From assembly GCF_008386315.1 (NCBI RefSeq), contig NZ_CP043808.1, positions 1,674,001 to 1,738,000 on the forward strand: a stretch of 64,000 nucleotides of DNA, given 5' to 3'. The translations under genes and the position numbers were made by a program. A model generated the notes under the pieces. That model was not told the origin of the DNA and ran no database searches. It saw only the letters and a list, made by a program, of their open reading frames with translations. The DNA comes from Serinicoccus marinus DSM 15273 (GTDB lineage Bacteria > Actinomycetota > Actinomycetes > Actinomycetales > Dermatophilaceae). Positions 17,309 through 25,372 of this stretch are shown one piece after another; position 1 is the first letter of the stretch; every line of letters begins with the position of its first letter.

Positions 17309-18286
17309 TTACTTAGTCTCCGGCTGAACACTTGCGCTAAGGGCAATGAGGGCGCTCTCAAGCACCGCGTCGACGAGGGCCGCCGGCTCGACGACCCGGA
17401 CTCCCCCGCCCTCGCGCAGCACGAGCCGCAGGAGCCAGCGGGGGTCGGCGACCCGTAGCACCATCCGCACGGAGCCGTCGTCGCGCGTCTCGACCTCCTC
17501 GGCCGGGATCTGCTCGGCGACCCACGCAGAGCCGGCGTCGAGGTCGAGGGTGACGGCTTGGTCCTCAGGGTCGGGGCGGTAGACCCCGGTGCCGACGGCA
17601 CGCTCGGGCAGGTCCTGCGGAGGGGTGGCCGGCACGTCGAGCACCTCGGCGGCCTCGATCCGGTCGAGCCGGAAGAGGCGCACGCCCCGGGCACGGTGGC
17701 ACCAGCCCTCGAGGTACCACCGGCCGTCGACCGAGAGCACCCGCAGCGGGTCGACGTCGCGCTCGGTGGTCTCGTCGCGGCTGGCCGAGGTGTAGCGCAG
17801 GTGCAGTCGCCGTCGCTCGGTCAGGCCGGTGCGCACCCGTCCGGCGAGCTCGTCGTCGACGGGCTGCTCCAGGGCGACCTGCACCTGGGCGGCCCCCGTG
17901 GCGCCCTCCCCCGCGGCCGCCTCGAGCTTGGCCAGCGCCCGGTCGATGGCGTCCCGCTCGGCCAGCCCCGGTGTCGCCGCCAGGGCGCGGAGCGCGACGA
18001 TGAGGGCCAGCGCCTCGTCGCGTCCCAGCCGCAGCGGGCGGGCGATGGTGTCGGCGTTGCCGACGAAGACCCGGCCGCCTTCCCAGGAGGCCTCGATGAG
18101 GTCGTCCGGGTAGTGCCCGGGCAGCCCGCACAGGAAGAGCACCTGCAGGTCCTCGACGACCTGCTCCTCGGTGACGCCGAGCTCGGCGGCCGCCGTGGAC
18201 AGGTCGATGCCCTGGCGGTGCACCAGCCAGGGGACCATCGTCAGCATCCGGGACACGCGGGAGGTCGCGCTCTCGTAGGTGGCCAT
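17309..18286 (-). CDS. pafC: WYL-domain transcriptional regulator PafC
   Basis: A 325-residue HTH-WYL protein. The N-terminal winged helix (VSRMLTMVPWLVHRQGIDLSTAAAELGVTEEQVVEDLQVL) is followed by the WYL domain, whose core appears as VDGRWYLEGWCHRARGVRLFRLDRI, and a WCX-type C-terminal extension. PafB and PafC act together in mycobacteria as the activator of the RecA/LexA-independent DNA damage response. Its ATG overlaps the pafB stop by one base (TGATG), so the two are co-translated. The 3' end borders the low-GC island. Confidence 0.9.
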   Translation of the reverse strand: MATYESATSRVSRMLTMVPWLVHRQGIDLSTAAAELGVTEEQVVEDLQVLFLCGLPGHYPDDLIEASWEGGRVFVGNADTIARPLRLGRDEALALIVALRALAATPGLAERDAIDRALAKLEAAAGEGATGAAQVQVALEQPVDDELAGRVRTGLTERRRLHLRYTSASRDETTERDVDPLRVLSVDGRWYLEGWCHRARGVRLFRLDRIEAAEVLDVPATPPQDLPERAVGTGVYRPDPEDQAVTLDLDAGSAWVAEQIPAEEVETRDDGSVRMVLRVADPRWLLRLVLREGGGVRVVEPAALVDAVLESALIALSASVQPETK

Positions 18287-19299
18287 CAGCCCTCCTGCCC
18301 ACCGTGCGCCGCGACCACGGCACGGAGCTGGTCGGCGACGAGCGTCGCCAGCTCCGGCGGGTCGACGACGCGGACGTCGGGGCCCGCGGCGCAGACCTCA
18401 CGCGCCAGGCGCGGCCACGACCCGGCGGCCACGTCCACGAGACTCCAGCCCTCGGGTGCGTCCCCACCCGTCGTGGCCTTCCCCCGGCGGCGCAGCGAGG
18501 CCACCGCGCCGTCGCGCAGGAGCAGCCGCGCGGTCCGGTCCGACGGCGGGTCCTCCCCGGCGCTGCGCCGGATCATGGCGAGAGTGTCGAGGTCGTCGGG
18601 GACGGCATACCCCCCGGCCCGGCCGGAACGCTTCGGCGTGCCGACGACGCGGTCGAGCCGGAAGACCCGTGGCGCCTCGCGGTCGAGGTCGTGGGCCGTG
18701 AGGTACCACCGGCCGTGCCAGCTCGTGAGCCCCCAGGGCTCGACCCGACGGTGCGCGAGGTCGCCGCTGCCGCCGCGGTAGTCGAAGGTGATCGGCGTGC
18801 GGGTCAGGACTGCATCCCGGACCGGCTCGAAGGCCGGGTCGGGGGTGTGCAGCAGCGGCTCGATCCCGGCGACCGACGACTCGTCGCGCACCACCCCGGC
18901 GGCGTCCAGCTTGCGCAGCGCCTGCGCGGCCGGCCCGGCGAGGCTGGCCTGGCTCCAGGAGCGCGCGGCCAGGCCCAGCACCGCGAGCTCGTCCGGGGCG
19001 AAGTCGATCTCGGGCAGGGCGTACTCCCGCTGGTCGATGCGGTATCCCGGCTCGTCGTCGAAGAAGGCGTCGATCGGCTCGGTGCGCAGCGGGATGCCCA
19101 GCGCCCGCAGCTCGTCCTTGTCCCGCTCGAACATCCGCTCGAAGGCCTCGACGCTGCCCGCGGCGTAGTCGGGCACCGCCTGGCGCAGCTTGGCCTTGGA
19201 CAGCGGCTGCCGCGTGTGCAGCAGGGCGATGACGAGGTTGAGCAGGCGTTCGGTCTTCGCCGTGGCAGGGCTGACCCCCGCGCTCGCCTTCGTCGCCAT
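18286..19299 (-). CDS. pafB: WYL-domain transcriptional regulator PafB
   Basis: A 337-residue HTH-WYL partner of PafC. It has an N-terminal winged helix (TERLLNLVIALLHTRQPLSKAKLRQAV), the WYL core (VEPWGLTSWHGRWYLTAHDLDREAPRVFRLDRV) and the C-terminal WCX region. First gene of the pafB-pafC pair; a TAGCCT hexamer lies 8 nt upstream of the ATG. The name comes from linkage to the proteasome accessory factor pafA, which is about 4 kb away here. Confidence 0.9.
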   Translation of the reverse strand: MATKASAGVSPATAKTERLLNLVIALLHTRQPLSKAKLRQAVPDYAAGSVEAFERMFERDKDELRALGIPLRTEPIDAFFDDEPGYRIDQREYALPEIDFAPDELAVLGLAARSWSQASLAGPAAQALRKLDAAGVVRDESSVAGIEPLLHTPDPAFEPVRDAVLTRTPITFDYRGGSGDLAHRRVEPWGLTSWHGRWYLTAHDLDREAPRVFRLDRVVGTPKRSGRAGGYAVPDDLDTLAMIRRSAGEDPPSDRTARLLLRDGAVASLRRRGKATTGGDAPEGWSLVDVAAGSWPRLAREVCAAGPDVRVVDPPELATLVADQLRAVVAAHGGQEG

Positions 19300-19357
19300 G
19301 GTCCGACAGGCTACCGTCCGGGCTCCCCGGACCCGGGCATCTATAGGCTCACCTGTC

Positions 19358-20482
19358 GTGATGACGTGGCGCGAGGGTCGGGTGCGCGAGCTGCTGCCCG
19401 GCTGGGACGGGGTGGTGGTCGTCTCCGTCGACCTGGACGGCGGCGCGATCGTGCGGGCGCTCGCCTACCTCGAGCTGGTCGGCGCCCCGGTGGTCGGCGA
19501 CCGGGTGCTGCTCAACATCACCGCGCTGGAGCGGGGGCTGGGCACCGGGGGGTATGCCCTCGTCGTCGCGATCCCGGACCGGCCGGACGCCTGGCCGGGG
19601 ACGACGCCGGACCAGGCAGCGGGTCACCTGGTCAAGGCGCGCTACACCCCGCTGCAGCCGATGGTGCTCGGCGTGGACGACCCCGAGGGCGAGCACCACG
19701 GCACGCTGGCCGAGGCCGACGACCTCGAGGGACTGCCCGTCCTCGCCACCGACCTGCACTCAGCGCTGCCCGCGGTGCTCGCGGGCGTCCGCGAACGAGC
19801 ACCCCGCGCCCGGGTCGCCTATGTCATGACCGACGGCGGGGCGTTGCCGCTGGCGTGGTCGCGCACGGTGGCCGGGCTGCGCGACGCGGGGTGGCTCGCG
19901 GCGACCATCACCGCCGGGCAGGCCTACGGCGGCGACCTCGAGGCGGTCACGGTGCACACCGCCCTGCTCGCGGCCCGGCACGTCGTCGGTGCCGACCTCG
20001 CGGTGGTCGTGCAGGGACCGGGCAATCTGGGCACCGACACCCGGTGGGGCTTCTCCGGGGTGGCCGCGGGCGAGGCGCTCAACGCCGCGGGGGTCCTGGG
20101 CGGACGGCCGGTGGCCGGGCTGCGGGTGTCGCAGGCGGACGCCCGCGAGCGGCACCGCGGACTGTCGCACCACAGCGCCACGGCCTTCGGCCGGGTCCTG
20201 GCCCACCCGGCCGACGTGCCGGTGCCGGCGACGACGGACCGCCTGACGGACCCGCTGGCGAGCTGCCTGCGTCGGGTGCGGGAGGAGGCCCGGGCGCTGG
20301 CCGACGACGCACCCCACCTCACCGTGGTCGACGTGGACACCTGCGGGCTCCTCGACGCGCTGCGGGACGTCCCGGTGACCCTGTCCACGATGGGCCGCGG
20401 CCTGGAGGAGGACCCTGCGAGCTTCCTCGTCGCCGCCGTGGCTGGTCGGCACGCCGCGACGCTGGTCGGGGATCTAGGGTGA
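19358..20482 (+). CDS. DUF3866 family protein
   Basis: A 374-residue actinobacterial DUF3866 protein of unknown function. No membrane helices. The N-terminal part looks like a small beta-domain (WREGRVRELLPGWDGVVVVSVDLDGG), then QGPGNLGTDTRWGFSGVAAGEALNAAGVLGG and LRVSQADARERHRGLSHHSATAFGRVL, which are conserved family blocks. The GTG is chosen because TAGGCT lies 8 nt upstream; ATG follows immediately and is equally possible. In many actinobacteria this gene lies close to pafBC, divergently as here. Confidence 0.8.
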   Translation: MMTWREGRVRELLPGWDGVVVVSVDLDGGAIVRALAYLELVGAPVVGDRVLLNITALERGLGTGGYALVVAIPDRPDAWPGTTPDQAAGHLVKARYTPLQPMVLGVDDPEGEHHGTLAEADDLEGLPVLATDLHSALPAVLAGVRERAPRARVAYVMTDGGALPLAWSRTVAGLRDAGWLAATITAGQAYGGDLEAVTVHTALLAARHVVGADLAVVVQGPGNLGTDTRWGFSGVAAGEALNAAGVLGGRPVAGLRVSQADARERHRGLSHHSATAFGRVLAHPADVPVPATTDRLTDPLASCLRRVREEARALADDAPHLTVVDVDTCGLLDALRDVPVTLSTMGRGLEEDPASFLVAAVAGRHAATLVGDLG

Positions 20483-20487
20483 CCGCC

Positions 20488-20538
20488 ATGGACTCCCCCG
20501 GCGCCACGGCATACCTCGTGAAGTTCGCGGACGCCTGA
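20488..20538 (+). CDS. Putative 16-residue leader peptide upstream of the antiporter
   Basis: A short frame encoding MDSPGATAYLVKFADA. It has a TAGGGT hexamer exactly 7 nt before its ATG, the arrangement of leaderless genes in this window, and its TGA lies 7 nt before the antiporter ATG, so ribosomes could reinitiate. It contains one GGCATACC octamer. Whether the peptide is made or only sets up translation of the antiporter is not known. Confidence 0.4.
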   Translation: MDSPGATAYLVKFADA

Positions 20539-20545
20539 GGCGGGT

Positions 20546-21940
20546 ATGTCCTCCGACCTGGTCTTCCTGCTCGGCGGCGCGGTGCTGCTGCTCGCGGTCG
20601 CGCTGCCCAGCCTGCTCACCCGCGCCTGGCTCTCGGCGCCGGTCATCCTCATCGTCGTCGGCGCGCTCATCGGCCTGCTGCCGTTCGGCTCCGGCTTCTC
20701 CTTCGACCCCACCGACCAGCGGGAGACGATCGAGCACGTCACCGAGTTCACCGTGCTGCTCGCGCTCATGGGCGTGGGTCTGGCGCTGGACCGGCCGCTG
20801 ACCTGGCGGCACCCCGGCACCTTCCGCACCTGGGCGGCGACCTGGAAGCTGCTCGGGATCGCGATGCCGCTCACCATCGCGGGCGTCTTCCTGCTGGGCT
20901 GGTGGGGGCTGGGGCTCGGCGTGGCCCAGGCACTGCTCCTGGGTGCCGTGCTAGCGCCGACCGACCCGGTGCTGGCGAGCGACGTGCAGGTCGACGGGCC
21001 GGCGATCCGCCGTCGCGGGCGCGATGACGAGGGCGGTGACGACGAGGCCTCGGGCGGCCAGCAGGACGCCGGTGACGTCGTCGACCAGCTGCACGACGAC
21101 GAGATCACCGACCACGACGAGGTGCGCTTCGCGCTGACCTCCGAGGCCGGCCTCAACGACGCGCTGGCCTTCCCCTTCGTCTACGCCGCGATCTTCCTCG
21201 TGACCCTCGGGCCGGTCGCGGAGTGGGGGTGGCGGTGGCTGGGCTTCGAGCTGGTCGGCAAGGTCGTCATCGGGCTCGTGGTCGGCCTCGCGGTCGGGTG
21301 GCTCATGGCCTACATCGCCTTCCGGTCGCGCCAGCAGGCGCTGCGGCTCGCCGAGCAGGGCGAGGCGCTGCTGGCGCTGGCTGCGATGCTGGTGTCCTAC
21401 GGCGTCGCCGAGGTGGCGCAGGGCTACGGCTTCTTGTCGGTCTTCGTCTGCGCGATGGCGATGCGCTCCCAGGCGCGCCGGCACGAGTTCCACGAGCACA
21501 TGCACGGTGTGGTGGAACGACTGGAACGGCTGCTGACGCTCGTCGTGCTGCTCTTCGTCGGCATCGCGCTCACCGACGGGGCGCTGGAGCACCTCGACTG
21601 GCGTGGTGTGCTCGTCGGCGTCGCGCTGGTCCTGCTCATCCGGCCGCTGTCCGGGTGGGCCGCCCTGGCGGTCGGGCGCTGGCGCACGGCCGAGGACGTG
21701 CACCGACCGCTCGCGCGGCGCGAGCGGGCCATCACCGCCTTCTTCGGCATCCGCGGCGTGGGGACGCTCTACTACCTGTCCTACGCCCTCTCCGAGGCGA
21801 GCTGGACCGGCGAGCGGTGGCTCTGGGCCACCTGCGTCTTCACGATCGTGCTCTCGGTCGTCGTGCACGGGGTGCTCGCGACGCCGGTCATGGCGTGGCT
21901 GGAGCGCGACCGCGCCCGCCTCACCGACTCCTCCCCCTGA
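20546..21940 (+). CDS. Cation:proton antiporter, CPA1/NhaP-like
   Basis: A 464-residue antiporter with about twelve membrane helices, expected to exchange Na+ or K+ for H+. The ion-binding region reads APTDPVLASDV, and the second conserved block SEAGLNDALAFPFVYAA follows. Between them is an acidic insertion of about 40 residues (DDEGGDD, QLHDDEITDHDE), which should lie on the cytoplasmic side and is longer than in typical NhaP proteins. Charged HEFHEHMHG is a second polar loop. GAGG overlapping the upstream leader stop serves as ribosome-binding site. Confidence 0.85.
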   Translation: MSSDLVFLLGGAVLLLAVALPSLLTRAWLSAPVILIVVGALIGLLPFGSGFSFDPTDQRETIEHVTEFTVLLALMGVGLALDRPLTWRHPGTFRTWAATWKLLGIAMPLTIAGVFLLGWWGLGLGVAQALLLGAVLAPTDPVLASDVQVDGPAIRRRGRDDEGGDDEASGGQQDAGDVVDQLHDDEITDHDEVRFALTSEAGLNDALAFPFVYAAIFLVTLGPVAEWGWRWLGFELVGKVVIGLVVGLAVGWLMAYIAFRSRQQALRLAEQGEALLALAAMLVSYGVAEVAQGYGFLSVFVCAMAMRSQARRHEFHEHMHGVVERLERLLTLVVLLFVGIALTDGALEHLDWRGVLVGVALVLLIRPLSGWAALAVGRWRTAEDVHRPLARRERAITAFFGIRGVGTLYYLSYALSEASWTGERWLWATCVFTIVLSVVVHGVLATPVMAWLERDRARLTDSSP

Positions 21941-21995
21941 CCACCGGGCGCCGCCCATGGTTGCCCCAGACCCGACCGGGCGTCGTGAATGGTTG
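21940..21995 (-). repeat. Tandem pair of the 31-bp intergenic repeat (copy B)
   Basis: On the minus strand two units begin CAACCAT and share CG(R)CGCCCGGT: 21970-21995 and 21940-21963. They lie between the convergent antiporter and FKBP stops, the same position as copy A between ybaK and the Lrp gene. A GGTATGCC octamer follows at 21999. Confidence 0.7.
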
Positions 21996-22015
21996 CCCGG
22001 TATGCCTCCAGCTGG

Positions 22016-22414
22016 TCAGCGGACGTCGACCAGGTCCACGACGAAGATCAGCGTCTCGCCACCCTTGATGGCAGCGCCCGCGCCGCGGTCGCCATACCCC
22101 AGGTGCGGCGGGATGACGATCTTGCGGCGGCCACCGACCTTCATCCCGAGCAGACCCTGGTCCCAGCCCTGGATGACCTGACCGACACCGGCGGTGAAGG
22201 TGAGCGGCTCGCCGCGGTTCCAGGACGCGTCGAACTCCTCGCCGGTGGACCAGGACACCCCGACGTAGTGGGCCGAGATCGTCGACCCGGCGGTCGCCTC
22301 CGCGCCCTTGCCGACCTCGAGGTCCTCGACCTGCAGCTCGGTGGGCGGCTCGTCACCGGGGAAGTCGATCTCGGGCTTGGCCTTCTGGACGCGGCCGAAG
22401 GGGGAGTCAGTCAT
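22016..22414 (-). CDS. FKBP-type peptidyl-prolyl cis-trans isomerase
   Basis: A 132-residue cytoplasmic FKBP. Conserved positions include HYVGVSWSTGEEFDASWNRG, the FTAGVGQVIQGWDQGLLGMKVGGRRKIVIPP stretch with the active-site Trp, and GYGDRGAGAAIKGGETLIFVVDL. It catalyses proline isomerisation during folding. AAGGAG precedes the ATG. It lacks a signal peptide, unlike the paralogue just upstream. Confidence 0.92.
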   Translation of the reverse strand: MTDSPFGRVQKAKPEIDFPGDEPPTELQVEDLEVGKGAEATAGSTISAHYVGVSWSTGEEFDASWNRGEPLTFTAGVGQVIQGWDQGLLGMKVGGRRKIVIPPHLGYGDRGAGAAIKGGETLIFVVDLVDVR

Positions 22415-22460
22415 GAGGTGCTCCTTGTCGTGATGATGTCAGGTATGCCGTGCGCCGGCC

Positions 22461-22516
22461 GACCATTCGCGGCGCTCGGTGGGTTGTGGGGCCACCATTC
22501 GCGACGCTCGGTGGGT
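22461..22516 (+). repeat. Tandem pair of the 31-bp intergenic repeat (copy C)
   Basis: Units at 22461-22484 and 22492-22516 share ACCATTCGCG(R)CGCTCGGTGGGT. They lie between the two FKBP genes, just past the stop of the upstream, lipoprotein gene. Period about 31 bp. Confidence 0.7.
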
Positions 22517-22522
22517 GATGGG

Positions 22523-23562
22523 TCAGGAGGCGCCGAGGATGTCGACGACGAAGACCAGGTCCTCGCCGGCGAGCTCGTGCTGCGGGCTCGCGGTCTCGCC
22601 CTCGGTCTCTTCCTCGGCCTCGCCGTAGGCCTCGGCGGCCGGGACGACGAGCAGCACGCGGGACCCGATCGGCTGGCCGACGAGCCCCTCGTCCCACCCG
22701 GCGATGACCGAGCCGACGCCGATGGGGAACTCGCTGGGCTCGCCCCGCTCCCAGGAGCTGTCGAACTGCTCGCCGTCGGACAGCTTCACGCCGGTGTAGT
22801 GGACCCGGATGGTCTGACCGGCGACCACCTCGGGGCGCTCCCCCTGGATCAGCTGCTGGGCCACGAGCTGGTCCGGTGCCTCGACGCCCTCGACGTCGAT
22901 CTCCGGGCCGGTGTCGCCCATGGTCACGGTGGGTAGGCCCTCCTGCGGCTCGACCTCCTCGCCCTGCGCCTCGGTCAGCGGCTCCCCGGTGTCCTGGACA
23001 CTCATGTAGAACAGCATCGTGTCGGTCGGGCCGACCCGAGCTGGGCGCTGCCGGCCTCGCCGAAGGCCTCGCTCGCGGGGATCGCCATGAGGAACTCGTC
23101 GCCCACAGCCATGCCGGGCAGCTGCTCCCGGAAGGCCGGGAAGAGCGCCTCGTCGCCGAGGTCGAGGGTGACCGACTCGTCGTTCGGGAAGGTCGAGACG
23201 AGTTCCTCGCCCGAGGTGCCGTTGACGGCGAGGTACTGCACCTGGACCTCGTGACCCTCGGCCACCTCCTCGCCGTCGCCCTCGGCCAGTGTGCGCGTCT
23301 CCGTGCCGGCCGCGACGAAAGGCAGGTCGCCTTCGGCGAAGGGCTCGTCGTCCCACGTCAGGGCCGGGGCCTCGCCCTCGGTGTCGACCTCCACGTCGGC
23401 CAGGTCGCCGTTCGGGGCGGCGCTGGTCGCGGCCGCGTCGTCCCCCGGCGAGCTGGTCGCGCTCGCGTCGTCGCCCTCGCCGGAGGAGTTCGGGCTGCAC
23501 GCCGCGAGGAAGATGAGGGGTGCGGCCGCAGCCGCGAGGTAGCGCAGTCGGGAAGAGCGCAC
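22523..23562 (-). CDS. Lipoprotein with two FKBP domains (frameshifted)
   Basis: An exported lipoprotein isomerase. The N-terminus is a lipoprotein signal (LRYLAAAAAPLIFLAAC), then an acidic Ser/Asp/Ala linker, a divergent first FKBP domain (VQVQYLAVNGTSGEELVSTF...ALFPAFREQLPGMAVGDEFLMAIP) and a canonical second domain (IRVHYTGVKLSDGEQFDSSWERG...SVIAGWDEGL). The frame breaks at the G3 run at 23035-23037: one added G gives AQLGVGPTDTMLFYM. The start is GTG with GGA upstream. It probably assists folding outside the membrane. Confidence 0.85.
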
Positions 23563-23627
23563 GGAGCGTCCTTTGCAGAATCGGGGAATCGTCGTCTCCC
23601 CGCCAGCCTAACCCGGTCGACTGGACG

Positions 23628-25013
23628 TCAGGTGGGAGCACCACCGGAGGCACGGACGTGCTCGAGCAGCGCGTCCACCCGCTCGTCCTGCCAGGCGAAG
23701 GGGTCCTTGCAGATCACCGTCCGCGCGGCGGTGTCGTTGAGCTTGAGGTGCACCCAGTCGACGGTGAAGTCGCGCCGGTGCTCGGCGGCCACCCGCACGA
23801 AGTCGCCACGCAGCCGGGCCCGGGTCTGCGGCGGGTCGGTCGTGGCACTCCTGATCCGGTCCTCGTCCACCACGGTCCGGGCGGCGCCCGAGCGCTCCAG
23901 GATCCGCACCAGCCCGCGCCGGGCGTGGATGTCGTGCCAGGCCAGGTCGAGCTGCTGCAGCCGTGGGTCCCACGCGTCCAGACCGTGGCGCGCGGCGTAG
24001 GAGTCGAGCAGCTTCTTCTTCATCACCCACTCGATCTCGGTGTCAACGAGGTGCAGCCGGTCGGTGGCGATCGCCTCCAGCCCGCGCCCCCACAGCTCCA
24101 GCACGTCCCGGTATGCCCCCTCTCTCCCGATCCCGGCGTCCTCGGCATACCTCGTCACCAGCTCGAGCAGCTGCTGCTGGACCTCCAGCGCGGTGACGGT
24201 GCCACCCCGGCGAAGCCGCAGCGGCACCCGACCCGTGGGGTCGCGGGAGATGTCGCGGATCGCCTGCATGGGGTTGGCGAGCACGAGGTCGGGCACGACC
24301 GTGCCGGCCTCGAGCATCTGCAGCACCAGGTCGGTGGCGCCGAGGCGCAGCAGCGTCGTGGTCTGGCTCATCGTGGAGTCGCCGACGATGACGTGCAGGC
24401 GGCGGTGCTTCTCCGGGTCGGCGTGCGGCTCGTCGCGGGTGTTGATGATCGGGCGGGACCGGGTGGTGGCCGAGCTGAGGTCCTCCCACATGTGGTCCGC
24501 GCGCTGCGAGACGAGGTAGGTCGCCCGTTGCTCGGTGACGTGCAGCCGGCCGGCGCCGGTGACCAGCTGCCGGGTGACGAGGAAGGGCACCAGGGTCTCG
24601 GTGACCCGCTCCATGCGGGTGCGGCGCTCGATGAGGTAGTTCTCGTGCGAGCCGTAGGAGTTGCCGCGCGAGTCGACGTTGTTCTTCAGCACATAGACGG
24701 TGGCGTCGAAGCCCTCCTCCGCGAGCCGCTGCTCGGCGTCGTCCGCGAGGTCCTGGACGATGATCTCCCCGGCCCGGTCGTGGGCGACGACGTCCAGCAG
24801 GTCGGTGCACTCGGCGGTGGCGTACTCCGGGTGGGAGCCGACGTCGAGGTAGAGCCGGGAACCGTTGCCGAGGAAGACGTTGGAGGAGCGCCCCCACGCC
24901 ACGACCTTGCGGAAGAGGTAGCGCGAAACCTCCTCCGGCGAGAGCCGGGAGCCGCCCCGGAAGGTGGCGTTGACGCCGAACTCGGTCTCGACGCCCATCA
25001 CCCGCTGCTTCAC
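23628..25013 (-). CDS. pafA: Pup--protein ligase PafA
   Basis: A 461-residue Pup ligase. It phosphorylates the C-terminal glutamate of Pup and forms an isopeptide bond with substrate lysines. Sequence hallmarks: MGVETEFGVN at the N-terminus (ATP/Mg-binding glutamate), LYLDVGSHPEYATAEC with the catalytic aspartate, NNVDSRGNSYGSHENYL, and the C-terminal DFTVDWVHLKLND. It has no Dop-loop insertion after the first motif. The GTG start overlaps the pup stop as GTGA, so ligase and modifier are co-translated. No prcB or prcA intervenes. Confidence 0.96.
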   Translation of the reverse strand: MKQRVMGVETEFGVNATFRGGSRLSPEEVSRYLFRKVVAWGRSSNVFLGNGSRLYLDVGSHPEYATAECTDLLDVVAHDRAGEIIVQDLADDAEQRLAEEGFDATVYVLKNNVDSRGNSYGSHENYLIERRTRMERVTETLVPFLVTRQLVTGAGRLHVTEQRATYLVSQRADHMWEDLSSATTRSRPIINTRDEPHADPEKHRRLHVIVGDSTMSQTTTLLRLGATDLVLQMLEAGTVVPDLVLANPMQAIRDISRDPTGRVPLRLRRGGTVTALEVQQQLLELVTRYAEDAGIGREGAYRDVLELWGRGLEAIATDRLHLVDTEIEWVMKKKLLDSYAARHGLDAWDPRLQQLDLAWHDIHARRGLVRILERSGAARTVVDEDRIRSATTDPPQTRARLRGDFVRVAAEHRRDFTVDWVHLKLNDTAARTVICKDPFAWQDERVDALLEHVRASGGAPT

Positions 25014-25225
25014 TCGCCGCCCTTCTGCACGAAGCCGTGCACGAACTCGGTGGCGTTGCTCTCCAGGACGCCGTCGATCTCGTCGAGGAGGGAGTCCAGC
25101 GCGGCGTCCCGCTCGGCGCTCTGCGCGGCCGGGGCGCTGGGAGGTGTAGCGCCGTCTGCGTCCGGGCCGGGTTCGCCGTCGCCGCCCGACTCGCGACCAC
25201 GACGCTGGAAGTGCTGCTGCGACAT
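25010..25225 (-). CDS. pup: Prokaryotic ubiquitin-like protein Pup
   Basis: A 71-residue Pup. The N-terminal half is polar and disordered (QQHFQRRGRESGGDG); the C-terminal helix DSLLDEIDGVLESNATEFVHGFVQKGGE is typical. It ends in Gly-Gly-Glu, so it is ready for ligation and needs no deamidation, unlike mycobacterial Pup ending in GGQ. TAGGGT lies 6 nt before the ATG, so the mRNA is probably leaderless. It overlaps pafA by 4 nt. Confidence 0.96.
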   Translation of the reverse strand: MSQQHFQRRGRESGGDGEPGPDADGATPPSAPAAQSAERDAALDSLLDEIDGVLESNATEFVHGFVQKGGE

Positions 25226-25305
25226 GGTCCTACCCTAGGCCAGACCTCCCACGCACGCCCCTGGTCACGCCGTCGTCCCGGCGACACTCCCCTCTCGATC
25301 GGCCA

Positions 25306-25325
25306 CAGCGTTCACGTGAACGCTG
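25306..25325. promoter_or_regulatory. 20-bp perfect palindrome between dop and pup
   Basis: A perfect palindrome, AGCGTTCACGTGAACGCT plus one more pair outside, centred on CACGTG. It lies 48-67 nt after the dop stop and about 80-100 nt before the pup start. It could be a regulator site for pup, or a dop terminator, though with no loop it would form a poor hairpin. Confidence 0.55.
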
Positions 25326-25372
25326 GAGCCGTTCGTCATGGGCGTGTCGCCGGCACGGGGAGCAGTCCGGGG

